Notes: generated by a model from the sequence alone, not told the origin. Positions 17,593 through 27,172 are shown, numbered from the stretch's first letter. The stretch is DNA of 64,000 nt from Pseudomonas fragi (GCF_002269505.1 NZ_NQKQ01000001.1:1-64000); one strand, 5' to 3'. Made by a program: numbers and translations.

Positions 17593-17655
17593 TGTGGGAG
17601 CGAGCCTGCTCGCGAAGAGCTGGTTGGCGTTTTCGCGAGCAGGCTCGCTCCCACA
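17593..17655. repeat. REPIN with perfect 24-bp arms
   Basis: Arms 17593-17616 (TGTGGGAGCGAGCCTGCTCG plus CGAA) and 17632-17655 are exact complements around a 15-nt loop. Same family and sequence as the element at 59550-59600. Confidence 0.85.
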
Positions 17656-17670
17656 AGTGTCGCGGCAATA

Positions 17671-17696
17671 AAAAATCCGGCCTGAGCCGGATTTTT
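17671..17696. terminator. Bidirectional terminator
   Basis: Stem AATCCGGC / GCCGGATT (17674-17681, 17686-17693) with a CTGA loop, flanked by A and T runs on both sides. It lies 10 bp beyond the stop of the RIO kinase gene (minus strand). Confidence 0.85.
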
Positions 17697-17706
17697 AGTT
17701 AGCCTA

Positions 17707-18600
17707 TCACTGCATCCACGGGGGTGGCGGCTCTTCAGCCTTGCTCGGTGGCGCATCATCGGCAGCACGTACCGCCTGACGAAAGGCTTCGTCCAGGCGA
17801 GCAGCTTCGATTTCGCGCATCACCCCGCCGACATCTGCCAGCTCGTCCGGTTCGTCAAACTCGCCCGTCAACACACTGCCAGGGTGCAAGGTGGCGGCTT
17901 CATAAAGCGCCCACATTTCCTTGGCGTATTTGGTCTTCTTCAGTTCCGGCGCAAAACGCCCAAAGTAGGAAGCCATGTTGCCCACATCACGCTCCAGCAT
18001 GTTGAAGGCGTGGTTGTTACCCGCCGCATCAACCGCCTGGGGCAAGTCGATAATCACCGGGCCGGTTGGCGTCAGCAACACGTTGAACTCGGACAAGTCA
18101 CCGTGAACCAGCCCCGTGCACAGCATCAACACGATTTGCTGGATCAGGAACGCGTGGTACTCACGAGCCTGATCCGGCTCCAGCACCACATCATTGAGGC
18201 GCGGAGCGGCATCGCCGTACTCATCCGCCACCAGCTCCATCAACAGCACGCCTTCCAGGAAGTCGAACGGTTTGGGAACCCGCACACCCGCACCGGCCAG
18301 GCGAAACAACGCCGCGACCTCAGCGTTCTGCCAGGCATCTTCGGTTTCTTTACGACCGAACTTCGAGCCCTTGGCCATCGCTCGAGCCTGACGGCTGTTG
18401 CGAACCTTGCGACCCTCCTGATATTCGGCAGCCTGGCGGAAACTTCGTTTGTTGGCCTCCTTGTAAACCTTGGCGCATCGCAGCTCATTGCCGCAGCGGA
18501 CTACGTACACAGCTGCTTCCTTGCCACTCATGAGTGGGCGCAGCACCTCGTCGATCAGACCGTCTTCGATCAGGGGTTCTAAGCGTTTTGGAGTCTTCAT
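17707..18600 (-). CDS. RIO1-family atypical serine/threonine protein kinase
   Basis: A 297-aa RIO-type kinase, similar in size and start (MKTPKRLEPLIEDGLIDEVL) to the Pseudomonas PA4780 protein. The phosphate-binding region is SGKEAAVYVV, the ATP-anchoring Lys is in CAKVYKE, the catalytic loop is VHGDLSEFNVLL and the metal-binding Asp is in IIDLPQAV. Eukaryotic and archaeal RIO kinases act in small-subunit ribosome maturation; the bacterial role is not settled. It stands alone, with its own terminator. Confidence 0.88.
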   Translation of the reverse strand: MKTPKRLEPLIEDGLIDEVLRPLMSGKEAAVYVVRCGNELRCAKVYKEANKRSFRQAAEYQEGRKVRNSRQARAMAKGSKFGRKETEDAWQNAEVAALFRLAGAGVRVPKPFDFLEGVLLMELVADEYGDAAPRLNDVVLEPDQAREYHAFLIQQIVLMLCTGLVHGDLSEFNVLLTPTGPVIIDLPQAVDAAGNNHAFNMLERDVGNMASYFGRFAPELKKTKYAKEMWALYEAATLHPGSVLTGEFDEPDELADVGGVMREIEAARLDEAFRQAVRAADDAPPSKAEEPPPPWMQ

Positions 18601-18726
18601 CAGCTTTTATTGTGGGTCCTTTATTACCAAACACGCGAATGTCATTCGTTATACGGCAATCCACTCACCACGGGGAGAGGGCAAACGATTTGAATGATAG
18701 ACGAGCAACACGTTTTGAGCACCGAC

Positions 18727-19521
18727 TTAACTCTGACGAAACAAGTCGCCCGGGGTAAAACCGAACATCTTTTTAAACGCCGCGATAAACGCCGAGGTTG
18801 ATTCATAGCCGCAAGACAACGCCGCCCGCGTGACATGGCCGCCCTCCTCCAGCACCTGTAGCGAAGACAGAAGCCGCGCTCGCTGACGCCAGCGACGAAA
18901 GCTCAAGCCTGTTTCACGCTGAAACAAACGCATCAGGGTTTTTTCAGACATGCCCAGACGTTCCGACCACAGGCCCAGGTTCGCCTCGGCATCAGGGTTT
19001 TCGATCAGCTCGTTGCACAGCACCAGCAAACGCTCATGGCGGGGCAACGGCAGCGAAAAACCGACCTCGGGCAGGCTTGCCAACTGGTCCAGCAACACTG
19101 TCACCAAGCGTTGCTCGCTGCTGTCACCCTCGGGGTAGTCGACGGGCAGCGCGCAAAAAGTTTTGATCAGCTCCCGCGCCAGCGGCGTGACCTCCAGCAC
19201 CCGGCACTGTTCGGGCGCCCACTGGCAGTCCTCGCGGCGCACATACAGGCTGCGCATTTCAGCGCGCATCGAGGTAATCACCTCATGCTCGAGCCCGGCC
19301 GGAATCCAGATACCCCACTGCGGCGGCGCAAAAAAACTGCCTTCGTCAGTATGCACACCCAGCACACCACTGATCGCGTACGAAAACTGCACCCAATCGT
19401 GACGATGGCGCGGCGTCCACGAGCCCGCGCCCAAGCTCTCGGCCCGGGCATACAGCGGCCGTGGCAAGGCATCGAGCACCGGGATGGCACGCGGCAGCCC
19501 ACGTTGTCCGTTTGGCGGCAT
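18727..19521 (-). CDS. AraC-family transcriptional regulator
   Basis: A 264-aa regulator with an N-terminal cupin-like sensing domain (HRHDWVQFSYAISG, then GIWIPAGLEHEV) and a C-terminal pair of AraC helix-turn-helix motifs (LGLWSERLGMSEKTLMRLFQ and AALSCGYESTSAFIAAFKKM). It is divergent from the SBF-like transporter gene with 82 bp between starts and probably controls it. It resembles NimR-type regulators, which control exporters. Confidence 0.85.
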   Translation of the reverse strand: MPPNGQRGLPRAIPVLDALPRPLYARAESLGAGSWTPRHRHDWVQFSYAISGVLGVHTDEGSFFAPPQWGIWIPAGLEHEVITSMRAEMRSLYVRREDCQWAPEQCRVLEVTPLARELIKTFCALPVDYPEGDSSEQRLVTVLLDQLASLPEVGFSLPLPRHERLLVLCNELIENPDAEANLGLWSERLGMSEKTLMRLFQRETGLSFRRWRQRARLLSSLQVLEEGGHVTRAALSCGYESTSAFIAAFKKMFGFTPGDLFRQS

Positions 19522-19603
19522 TGATTGGCCTTATATCGCAAGACGTCAGATACCGCCGACGTTAGGCTAAGTCATCAATTCTTACAATGTTGCGGTGCCG
19601 ACA

Positions 19604-20617
19604 ATGCCTGTGCTCAAACATCTCAAACGCATGCTCACCGACTGGTTTCTGTGCGGCATGCTACTGGCGACATTTCTGGCCTATGTGTTTCCGCATTTCG
19701 GCAGCACTGGCGGCGCCATGCACGCTGAATGGGTGATCAACATCGGTGTGTTTCTGGTGTTTTTCCTGCATGGGGTCAACCTGTCCAGCGAACAGATCAG
19801 CCACGGCCTGAAAAACATCCGCCTGCATTTCATGGTGCAGGGCTTCACCTTTATTGTCTTCCCGCTGATCTGGGTGATTGCTAACAAGCTGCTGGGTGCC
19901 CATATCCCGCCGTTGCTGATGCTGGGGTTTTTCTACCTGTGCGCCCTGCCCTCGACCATCTCCTCGTCGGTGGCACTCACCGGCAGCGCAGGCGGCAACG
20001 TGCCAGCGGCGATTCTCAACGCCAGCCTGTCCAGCGTGCTGGGGATTTTCCTGACGCCATTGCTGGTCAGCTTTGTGGTCGGCAGTGGCGCGGGGGGCAT
20101 TGACCTGGGCTCAACCCTGCTCGACCTGTGCGCCATGCTGTTGCTGCCACTGGTGCTGGGCCAGTTGGTACGCCCGCTGTGCGGACGCTTTTTTGCCCGG
20201 CACAAGCGCTACACCAATATCTGCGACAAGGTGGTGATCCTGCTGCTGGTTTACGCGGCGTTCTGCAACTCGATGGTCTCGGGCATGTGGCAACAGCAGG
20301 GCAGTTCGGTGATCGTCAGTGCCTTGGTCGGCAGTGCGATCCTGTTGGCGCTCATCCTGTGGTTGACCACTCGCACCGCCCGCGCCCTGCGGTTCAGCAC
20401 CGCGGATGAAATTGCCGCGGTGTTCTGCGCCAGCAAGAAATCCCTGGCGGCAGGGGCGCCGATGGCGGCGTTGATCTTCGGCGCCAATCCGGGGCTGGGC
20501 CTGATTTTGCTGCCGATCATGATCTACCACCCGCTGCAGTTGATCGTGTGTTCGGTGATGGCCGAGAGTTATGCCACGCGCAGTCGGCAAGCAGTCGGGG
20601 CCCCGGTTCCGGCGTAA
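19604..20617 (+). CDS. SBF-like (bile acid:sodium symporter fold) transporter, YfeH type
   Basis: A 337-aa inner-membrane protein with about 10 hydrophobic segments, matching the SBF-like family (YfeH of E. coli). Family signature regions include HGVNLSSEQI, YLCALPSTISSSVALTGSAGGN and FCASKKSLAAGAPM. Substrates of this branch are uncertain; Na+-coupled movement of an organic anion is expected from the fold. The start MPVLKHLKRM at 19604 avoids three extra codons. The divergent AraC gene probably regulates it. Confidence 0.82.
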   Translation: MPVLKHLKRMLTDWFLCGMLLATFLAYVFPHFGSTGGAMHAEWVINIGVFLVFFLHGVNLSSEQISHGLKNIRLHFMVQGFTFIVFPLIWVIANKLLGAHIPPLLMLGFFYLCALPSTISSSVALTGSAGGNVPAAILNASLSSVLGIFLTPLLVSFVVGSGAGGIDLGSTLLDLCAMLLLPLVLGQLVRPLCGRFFARHKRYTNICDKVVILLLVYAAFCNSMVSGMWQQQGSSVIVSALVGSAILLALILWLTTRTARALRFSTADEIAAVFCASKKSLAAGAPMAALIFGANPGLGLILLPIMIYHPLQLIVCSVMAESYATRSRQAVGAPVPA

Positions 20618-20621
20618 CGTC

Positions 20622-20770
20622 TGTAGCCGCTGAGGAGCGAAGCGAGGCTGCGATCGGTCGCGAAGCGATCGTAAATCCTGAGAACCGGGAGCACCTGACA
20701 CTCCGCACAACCTGACTTTACGACGACTTCGTCGCCGATCGCAGCCTCGCTTCGCTCCTCAGCGGCTACA
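20622..20770. repeat. REPIN with perfect 36-bp arms
   Basis: Left arm 20622-20657 starts TGTAGCCGCTGAGGAGCGAA; right arm 20735-20770 is its exact complement. Same family as 11299-11417. It separates the SBF-like gene from the converging thiolase gene. Confidence 0.85.
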
Positions 20771-20787
20771 AGGGCTCTGAAAGTCTC

Positions 20788-22062
20788 CTACCGTTCAATT
20801 ATTGCAGTAACGCCCTGCCCACCTGCCGCGCAGATCGAGATCAGCCCTCGTCCCTGCCCGGCGGTGGCCAGCAGCTTGGACATGTTGGTCACGATACGTC
20901 CTCCCGTCGCCGCAAACGGGTGCCCCACCGCCAGTGAACTGCCCTTGACGTTGAGCTTGCTGCGGTCAATCGAGCCCAGCGCTGCATCAAGCCCCAGCCG
21001 GCTTTTGCAGTAAGGCTCGTCCTCCCAGGCCTTCAAGGTGCACAGCACCTGCGCGGCAAATGCCTCGTGAATCTCGTAGTAGTCAAAATCCTGCAAGGTC
21101 AGGCCATTACGCGCCAGTAGCCGTGGGACGGCATATACCGGTGCCATCAGTAACCCTTCTGCACCGTGTACGAAATCCACAGCCGCTGTTTCACCATCGC
21201 GCAGATACGCCAAAACAGGCAGGCCGCGCTCCCTGGCCCATTCTTCGCTGCCGAGTAAGACCGTTGATGCACCATCGGTCAGCGGCGTGGAGTTGCCCGC
21301 CGTCAACGTGCCCTTGGCGCTGCGATCGAACACCGGCTTTAGTGCAGCGAGCTTTTCCAGGGTCAGATCGGCGCGCAGGTTGTTATCGCGGCTCAAGCCC
21401 ATAAATGGCGTCAACAGGTCGTCCTCCCACCCGGCGTGATAAGCCGCCGTCAGCGCTTGATGGCTGTGCAAGGCCAGTTCATCCTGCTCAACCCGGGGAA
21501 TGTTCCAGGTTTGCGCCATCAACTCGCAGTGCTGGCCCATCGACAGCCCGGTACGGGGCTCGCCATTACGCGGGAACTCGGGTTTCAAAAAGCCCGGGCG
21601 CAGTTGCAGCATGGCCTTGAGCTTGTCGATCGGTGCCTTGGTGCGATTGAGCTGCAACAGCCATTTGCGCAGCCCATCATTGATCCCGATCGGTACATTG
21701 GAGGCGGAGTCCACGCCACCGGCAATTCCGCACTCGATCTGCCCCAGGGCAATCTTGTTGGCCACCAGTAATGCCGCCTCAAGCCCGGTACCGCAAGCCT
21801 GCTGCAGGTCATAGGCCGGGGTTTGCGGCGACAGGCGCGAGCCCAGCACGCACTCGCGGGTCAGGCTGAAATCCCGCGAATCCTTGAGCACCGCCCCGGC
21901 CACTACTTCGCCCATGCGCAACCCGTGCAGGTTGTATCGCTCGATCAGCCCTTCCAGCGCCGCCGTCAGCATGTCCTGATTACTGGCAGTCGCATACGGC
22001 CCGTTGGCGCGAGCAAACGGGATTCGGTTACCACCAATAATTGCTACACGACGCAGACTCAT
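20788..22062 (-). CDS. Acetyl-CoA C-acetyltransferase / 3-ketoacyl-CoA thiolase
   Basis: A 424-aa thiolase of the FadI-like branch. The nucleophilic Cys is in QQACGTGLEAALLV near residue 90, the His in VGHPFAATGGRI and the second Cys in ICAAGGQGVTAI. It cleaves 3-ketoacyl-CoA with CoA, or condenses acetyl-CoA. GGGGGAA precedes the ATG at 22062. It is divergent from the SDR-MaoC pair, and the trio matches the PA4785-PA4786 neighbourhood of P. aeruginosa, suggesting one acyl-CoA pathway. Confidence 0.88.
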   Translation of the reverse strand: MSLRRVAIIGGNRIPFARANGPYATASNQDMLTAALEGLIERYNLHGLRMGEVVAGAVLKDSRDFSLTRECVLGSRLSPQTPAYDLQQACGTGLEAALLVANKIALGQIECGIAGGVDSASNVPIGINDGLRKWLLQLNRTKAPIDKLKAMLQLRPGFLKPEFPRNGEPRTGLSMGQHCELMAQTWNIPRVEQDELALHSHQALTAAYHAGWEDDLLTPFMGLSRDNNLRADLTLEKLAALKPVFDRSAKGTLTAGNSTPLTDGASTVLLGSEEWARERGLPVLAYLRDGETAAVDFVHGAEGLLMAPVYAVPRLLARNGLTLQDFDYYEIHEAFAAQVLCTLKAWEDEPYCKSRLGLDAALGSIDRSKLNVKGSSLAVGHPFAATGGRIVTNMSKLLATAGQGRGLISICAAGGQGVTAIIER

Positions 22063-22184
22063 ACGATTCCCCCTATTCTCTTAAATCCATTGATCGTTAC
22101 TAGCGTAGGCCTTATCGCTGATAACGAACGACCACGGCCTGTTTGTGGTCAACCCTTTGAACCCCACCTGTCGGAGAGTGTTCC

Positions 22185-23537
22185 ATGTCAGACCGTTATA
22201 TCGACTTCGTCAACTCATCCCTCGGCCAGCGACTGGTCGGCGCGTTGGGGCTGCCGTCACCGGGACGACTGGAACGTTGGCAGGCCGGACGGCTGCGCCC
22301 TGTCGAAGGACCGCTGCTGATTGGCGGCGGTGCTTTGGCAGGCCACGTAAGCCAATTTGCCAGCAAACTCACCGATGCCGTATTCAGCTACGGCCCCGAA
22401 CCCTTGCACGCCACACCGTGGATTCCGGGCCAGGGGCCGAAGCTCAAGGCTGTGGTGTTCGATGCCAGCGAGCTACTGCACACCGATCAGCTCAAGCAAC
22501 TGCGCGAATTCTTTCAACCACTGCTGCGCAATCTTGAACATTGCACCCATATGGTGATCCTGGGCCATGCCCCCGAAACACTAAGCGACCCTTTTGCTGC
22601 CAGCGCCCAACGTGCGCTAGAGGGGTTCAGCCGTTCGCTGGCCAAGGAGTTACGCAACGGCAGCACCTTGCAACTGCTGTATATCGGCGAGGGGGCCGAG
22701 GATCAGCTTGAGGGTGCACTGCGTTTTTTTCTGTCCCCAAAAAGTGCCTTTATCAGCGGCCAGGTGCTGCGCCTGACGGCCTGCGCCAACCAGGTGCAGG
22801 ACTGGACCCGCCCCCTGGCCGGGCGCAAGGCGCTGGTTACCGGCGCTGCCCGTGGCATTGGCGCCTCGATTGCCGAAACCCTGGCCCGGGATGGCGCTGA
22901 ATTGATCCTGCTCGACGTACCGGCCGCCAAGAGCGATCTCGATGCACTGGCCGCGCGTCTGGGCGGACACAGCATCGCGCTGGACATCTGTGCCGCCGAT
23001 GCCGCAGAACAACTGATCGGGCAACTTCCCGATGGCGTCGATATCCTGGTGCACAACGCCGGGATCACCCGCGATAAAACCCTGGCCAATATGACCCCGG
23101 AATTCTGGGACTCGGTGCTCGCCGTTAACCTCAACGCCCCGCAAGTGCTGACCAAGGCCCTGCTCGACAGCGGCAGCCTGCGCGATAACGGCCGGGTAAT
23201 CCTGCTGGCGTCCATCAGCGGTATCGCCGGCAATCGCGGCCAGACCAACTACGCCGCCAGCAAGGCCGGTTTGATTGGATTGGCTCAAGCCTGGGCGCCG
23301 CTGCTGGGCGAGCGTGGCATCAGCATCAATGCCGTGGCCCCGGGTTTTATCGAAACCCAGATGACCGCGCATATTCCCTTTGCCCTGCGCGAAGCTGGCC
23401 GGCGCATGAGCTCACTGGGCCAGGGTGGTCAGCCACAGGACGTCGCCGAGGCCGTGGCCTGGCTCGGCCAGCCGGGCTCGGGCGCGGTCAGCGGCCAAGC
23501 GCTGCGGGTGTGCGGGCAAAGCATTCTGGGAGCATAA
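22185..23537 (+). CDS. 3-oxoacyl-ACP/CoA reductase-like SDR with N-terminal extension
   Basis: A 450-aa protein. The C-terminal 245 residues are a FabG-like SDR: cofactor loop VTGAARGIGASIAE, NAG motif HNAGITRD, catalytic Ser in LLASISGIAG and YAASKAG. The first about 200 residues form a degenerate Rossmann-like domain, as in the long FabG4-type reductases of actinobacteria and the PA4786 protein. It should reduce 3-ketoacyl thioesters with NAD(P)H. The MaoC gene follows after 2 bp, so reduction and dehydration would be coupled. Confidence 0.85.
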   Translation: MSDRYIDFVNSSLGQRLVGALGLPSPGRLERWQAGRLRPVEGPLLIGGGALAGHVSQFASKLTDAVFSYGPEPLHATPWIPGQGPKLKAVVFDASELLHTDQLKQLREFFQPLLRNLEHCTHMVILGHAPETLSDPFAASAQRALEGFSRSLAKELRNGSTLQLLYIGEGAEDQLEGALRFFLSPKSAFISGQVLRLTACANQVQDWTRPLAGRKALVTGAARGIGASIAETLARDGAELILLDVPAAKSDLDALAARLGGHSIALDICAADAAEQLIGQLPDGVDILVHNAGITRDKTLANMTPEFWDSVLAVNLNAPQVLTKALLDSGSLRDNGRVILLASISGIAGNRGQTNYAASKAGLIGLAQAWAPLLGERGISINAVAPGFIETQMTAHIPFALREAGRRMSSLGQGGQPQDVAEAVAWLGQPGSGAVSGQALRVCGQSILGA

Positions 23538-23539
23538 AC

Positions 23540-24394
23540 ATGAGCGTAAAATGGCTCGATCTCAGCACCCTGCCGCACTTGCCAGCGCTGTACGCGCACG
23601 CGGCCGCCCGGCGCAAGATCACCGGCAGCACCTTGCCAGAGCAAGGCTTGCGCTGTTGGGTCGAGGTTGAGCCCAAGGCACTGGCAGCCTTTCGCGATGT
23701 GTGCGATCTGGTGCCAAGCCCCTTGCTGCCGCCCACTTATCCGCACATCCTGGCTTTCGGGCTGCAAATGCAGTTGCTGACGGCCAAGGACTTTCCTTTC
23801 CCGTTGCTCGGGCTGATTCATCTCAACAATCGGATCCGGGTATTGCGCCCCATGGGCAGCGTGACGCGACTGCGTATCGGGGTATATGTGCACAACCTGC
23901 AAAAACACCCTAAAGGAGCGACCTTTGAGGTGATCACCCAGGTGGACGATCTGCTGGGGCCGTTATGGGAGGCCGAAAGCACCTTGCTATGCAAGGGCGT
24001 CGAGCTGCCCGGCGAATTGCCACAAGCCACCGAGCCTGCGCCGGTGGTCCTGAGCGAACTGACCCGCTGGTATGCCCCCGCCGACATTGGCCGGCGTTAC
24101 GCCAAGGTCTCGGGCGACTACAACCCCATCCACCTCAGTGCTGCCAGCGCCAAATTGTTTGGCCTGCCCAGTGCGATTGCCCACGGCCTGTGGATAAAAG
24201 CCCGGGCCCTGGCGGTACTCAATTCGCACCTGCCGGCGGCCAATGTAGAGATTGTCGTCGCATTCAAAAAGCCGGTGCGCCTGCCCGGCGAAGTGATTTT
24301 GCTCAGCAGTGAGGCGGGATCCAGTGGCGACTTCCAGCTCAACGGGCATGACGGCCTGGTGCATATGGTCGGCAACTGGCGACCGGTCAGTTAA
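23540..24394 (+). CDS. MaoC-like (R)-hydroxyacyl thioester dehydratase
   Basis: A 284-aa double hot-dog protein. The hydratase-2 motif is SGDYNPIHLSAASAKLFGLP followed by AIAHGLWIKA, with the Asp and His expected for catalysis. The N-terminal hot-dog is degenerate. It would dehydrate (or hydrate) acyl-CoA or acyl-ACP substrates of the preceding SDR, in the cytoplasm. Start MSVKWLDLS at 23540 is 2 bp after the SDR stop. Confidence 0.85.
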   Translation: MSVKWLDLSTLPHLPALYAHAAARRKITGSTLPEQGLRCWVEVEPKALAAFRDVCDLVPSPLLPPTYPHILAFGLQMQLLTAKDFPFPLLGLIHLNNRIRVLRPMGSVTRLRIGVYVHNLQKHPKGATFEVITQVDDLLGPLWEAESTLLCKGVELPGELPQATEPAPVVLSELTRWYAPADIGRRYAKVSGDYNPIHLSAASAKLFGLPSAIAHGLWIKARALAVLNSHLPAANVEIVVAFKKPVRLPGEVILLSSEAGSSGDFQLNGHDGLVHMVGNWRPVS

Positions 24395-24407
24395 ACAGCA
24401 CAACTTC

Positions 24408-24554
24408 TGTAGTCGCTGAGGAGCGGAGCGAGGCTGCGATCAAGGACGCAGTCCTCGCAACCCCGCAGAGCCCAATTCATCATGAACACTGTGAGGCTGC
24501 ATTGGCGAGGGCTGCGTCCTCGATCGCAGCCTTCGTTCCTCGTCAGCGACTACA
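24408..24554. repeat. REPIN, imperfect arms
   Basis: Left arm TGTAGTCGCTGAGGAGCGGA and an imperfect complement ending CGTCAGCGACTACA. Same family as 11299-11417, with several substitutions between arms, so older or less constrained. Confidence 0.75.
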
Positions 24555-24652
24555 AAAGATTGTTTGCCTCAGCAGCATTGGGCCTGCGCCTTTCACTTGC
24601 ACCAATCCCCGTTCGGTCGCAAGCTTTGCGCCTTCTGGAGAACACGCCCGCA

Positions 24653-24958
24653 ATGAACCTCGAAGAAATTACCCGGCGCATGCATCGCATCCGCGATAAC
24701 AACGACTGGAAGCAGTTCCACAGCCCGAAAAACCTGGCCATGGCCGCCAGTGTCGAAATGTCCGAGCTGGTGGAAATCTTTCAGTGGTTGAGCGAAGACC
24801 AGTCCCGCCAGCTTCCTGCCGACAAGCTCGCTCACGCGGGCCAGGAGGTGGGCGATATCGTGTTGTATCTGGTGTTGCTGTGCGCTGAACTGGGGCTGGA
24901 CATGAATGAAGTTGTACTCGGCAAACTGGCCGACAATGAAAGGCGTTTCAATAAATGA
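24653..24958 (+). CDS. MazG-like nucleotide pyrophosphohydrolase
   Basis: A 101-aa all-alpha NTP pyrophosphohydrolase. The metal-binding EMSELVEIFQW and EVGDIVLYLVLL helices are the MazG-like signature. The small size matches the RS21-C6/dCTPase-like group that cleans up abnormal nucleotides. The ATG at 24653 has CTGGAGAA upstream; the frame extends further upstream only through REPIN sequence. It overlaps cmoM by 4 bp (ATGA), so the two are translationally coupled. Confidence 0.85.
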   Translation: MNLEEITRRMHRIRDNNDWKQFHSPKNLAMAASVEMSELVEIFQWLSEDQSRQLPADKLAHAGQEVGDIVLYLVLLCAELGLDMNEVVLGKLADNERRFNK

Positions 24959-25704
24959 GTGACCGTCACTTCGATCAACTGGCCACCCGCTTCGCCGAGA
25001 AAATCTACGGTGGGGCCAAGGGTGCAATTCGTCTGGCCGTGCTACAGGCCGATCTGCAGGAAGCCCTGCCCAAACGCCCGTTGCGGGTGCTGGATATCGG
25101 CGCCGGGCTGGGCCATATGTCTTTGTGGCTGGCCCAACAAGGCCACGATGTGACCCTGGCCGAACCCGCCGCGCCGATGCTTGAAGGCGCACGCCAGCGC
25201 TTTGCCGAGGCGGGCCAGAGCGGCACGTTCATTCAGGCGCCGTGGCAGGAGCTGCTCGGCCAACTGACCGAGCCCTACGATCTGGTGTTATGCCATGCCG
25301 TGCTGGAATGGCTGGCCGAACCCCACGCCATCCTGCCGGTGCTGCATCAATTGACCGCCAAGGATGGCTGGTTGTCGCTGGCGTTTTACAACCGCGACGC
25401 GCTGATCTATCGCAACCTGCTCAAAGGTCACTTTCGCAAAATGCGCAAGAACGACATGGCCGGTGAAAAACAGAGTCTCACCCCGCAGCAGCCCCTTGAT
25501 CCACGGGAACTGGCCACCGCCCTGGAAGGCCTGTGGCAGGTCGAAACCCGGAGCGGCGTGCGGGTCTTTCACGACTATATGCCAGTAGAATTCCAGGCCC
25601 GCGCCGAGCTTGAAGCCCTGGTTGAAATGGAGCTGGCCCACCGTCGCCATCCGGCGTTTGCCGGGCTGGGACGTTATCTGCATTGGGTGTGTCGCCCGGT
25701 TTAA
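24955..25704 (+). CDS. cmoM: tRNA 5-carboxymethoxyuridine methyltransferase
   Basis: A 249-aa class I SAM-dependent methyltransferase. Motif I is [19 protein letters not shown], with the acidic residue of motif II in TLAEPAAPM. The start ([20 protein letters not shown]) and [13 protein letters not shown] are characteristic of CmoM/SmtA, which methylates cmo5U34 to mcmo5U in tRNA wobble positions. Length is close to that of the E. coli protein. Overlaps the MazG-like gene by 4 bp. Confidence 0.85.
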   Translation: MSDRHFDQLATRFAEKIYGGAKGAIRLAVLQADLQEALPKRPLRVLDIGAGLGHMSLWLAQQGHDVTLAEPAAPMLEGARQRFAEAGQSGTFIQAPWQELLGQLTEPYDLVLCHAVLEWLAEPHAILPVLHQLTAKDGWLSLAFYNRDALIYRNLLKGHFRKMRKNDMAGEKQSLTPQQPLDPRELATALEGLWQVETRSGVRVFHDYMPVEFQARAELEALVEMELAHRRHPAFAGLGRYLHWVCRPV

Positions 25705-25724
25705 ATCGCCCTGCGGGGGAGACC

Positions 25725-26342
25725 ATGATGTATCGCCGCGTTGCCTTGATTGTTTTGAGCCTGGGGCTGGGCGCTTGCCAAAGCCCCAACCCTTACACGG
25801 CCACCTCCATGCCCATGCCACCGGCCCCGGCACAGGCGGCCAATGCCCTGGATTTGAGTGCCTACCCGGCCCCGCCAAGGGATTATGGACGCTACCAGAG
25901 CTGGGCCTGGCTCAATGGTCGCCTGCCGGTTGGCACGGCATGGGCTGACTCGGCACAAATCGCCGAAGCGGTGAACAATGCCCTCGACCAACGCGGCTTG
26001 CGCCCGGCACAACCCAACCGTCCAGCGGATCTTTGGGTCAGTGCTGATTTGCACACCGAAAAACGCTTGCGTCAGGTGCAGGACGACTATGGTTACGGGG
26101 CTGGCTACGGCAGTGGTTACGGCCGCTACGGCAGTCAATATGGCATGTATAACTCCGTACCCGTCATACGCACTTACGAGGTTGAGGTCATGGTGGTGCG
26201 ACTCAACCTGTATGACGGCAAAACTGGCCAGCCGGTGTGGAGTTCCAGTGCCGAAACCAGCAGCAAAGGCAGCCTGAGCGAACGCAGTGACGCCCTGCGC
26301 GAATCACTGAACAAGGCAGTGCAGGCTTACCCTCCTCATTGA
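25725..26342 (+). CDS. DUF4136 lipoprotein
   Basis: A 205-aa lipoprotein with signal peptide and lipobox LGAC (Cys near residue 17). The DUF4136 features are [28 protein letters not shown] and [17 protein letters not shown] Gly/Tyr-rich loop ([19 protein letters not shown]) interrupts the domain. It is probably anchored to the outer membrane. Function of the family is unknown. A second DUF4136 gene follows 28 bp downstream. Confidence 0.85.
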   Translation: MMYRRVALIVLSLGLGACQSPNPYTATSMPMPPAPAQAANALDLSAYPAPPRDYGRYQSWAWLNGRLPVGTAWADSAQIAEAVNNALDQRGLRPAQPNRPADLWVSADLHTEKRLRQVQDDYGYGAGYGSGYGRYGSQYGMYNSVPVIRTYEVEVMVVRLNLYDGKTGQPVWSSSAETSSKGSLSERSDALRESLNKAVQAYPPH

Positions 26343-26370
26343 GTCTCAATAGTGAAGTGGAGAAATCATC

Positions 26371-26958
26371 ATGATTCGTCGCATTGCATTACTGGGCCTG
26401 GCCCTGCTGCTCAGTGCCTGCGAAACCATGCAGGTCAGCCATGATTACAACCCTGCTGTCGATTTCGCCAAGTTCCGCACCTGGGCCTGGAAAGACCCTG
26501 CGGTGCAGTACCAGCCCAACAACCCGATGCTCAGAAGCGACCTGACCGAGCAGCGGATTGTCCAGGCCGTGAGCAGCCAGTTGGACCAGCGCGGCCTGCG
26601 CCCGGTAGCGGCAGGCAGCAAGCCGGACTTGCTGGTACAGGCCTGGCTGATCGTGGCCAACCGCCAGGAGCAAGTGGTCACCAACTACGGTTACGGTGGC
26701 CCCTGGGGCGGGCCGTGGGGTGGTTACTGGGGTGGCCCGTGGGAAGGTTATTGGGGCGCACCGATGTATAACGAAACCCGCAACGTGGTCTACCAGGTTG
26801 GCACGCTGCAGATCGACCTGATCGATGCCAAGGACGGCAAGCTGGTATGGCGCGGCAGTGCCGAAAAAGTCATTGACAGCAGCCCGACCCCGACCGAACG
26901 CAGTGCGGCGATCAACGAAGCGGTGACCAAGATCCTGAGTACCTACCCGCCAAAGTAA
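26371..26958 (+). CDS. DUF4136 lipoprotein (tandem paralogue)
   Basis: A 195-aa paralogue of the preceding protein with lipobox LSAC. Shared elements are [33 protein letters not shown] and IDLIDAKDGKLVWRGSAEK. Its loop is Gly/Trp-rich (GGPWGGPWGGYWGGPWEGYW). The pair likely arose by duplication and is cotranscribed. Function unknown. Confidence 0.85.
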   Translation: MIRRIALLGLALLLSACETMQVSHDYNPAVDFAKFRTWAWKDPAVQYQPNNPMLRSDLTEQRIVQAVSSQLDQRGLRPVAAGSKPDLLVQAWLIVANRQEQVVTNYGYGGPWGGPWGGYWGGPWEGYWGAPMYNETRNVVYQVGTLQIDLIDAKDGKLVWRGSAEKVIDSSPTPTERSAAINEAVTKILSTYPPK

Positions 26959-27000
26959 GTTACACAGCACTCACTTGCTCACGATGTATATAAGTAAGTT

Positions 27001-27014
27001 GGTATTAATACTTT
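27001..27014 (+). promoter_or_regulatory. ATTAATAC-type motif upstream of tadG
   Basis: GGTATTAATACTTT lies 159 bp before tadG. Near-identical motifs precede pprB (32998), flp (41595) and the Gly-rich lipoprotein gene (46097 and 46139). The core is close to palindromic. It is a candidate site for a regulator of the Tad island, most simply PprB; this is inferred. Confidence 0.5.
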
Positions 27015-27172
27015 CGTGAGCAAGTTAGTTTTTACACTGTTTTTTTGATTGATCGTTCACATCGCGCTTATAAAAACTGGCAACTGGCCAGCGCACTGCT
27101 CACTTCTTGTCTACACTCGCTTGAACTTTGGAGAGTTAGCGCTGGGCACTGTTCCAGCATCAGGAGTGCTCG

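Noticed and set aside
24482..24652. Longer N-terminus for the MazG-like protein
   Set aside because: The upstream part of the frame is REPIN DNA; the ATG at 24653 has a good ribosome-binding site and gives the family length.
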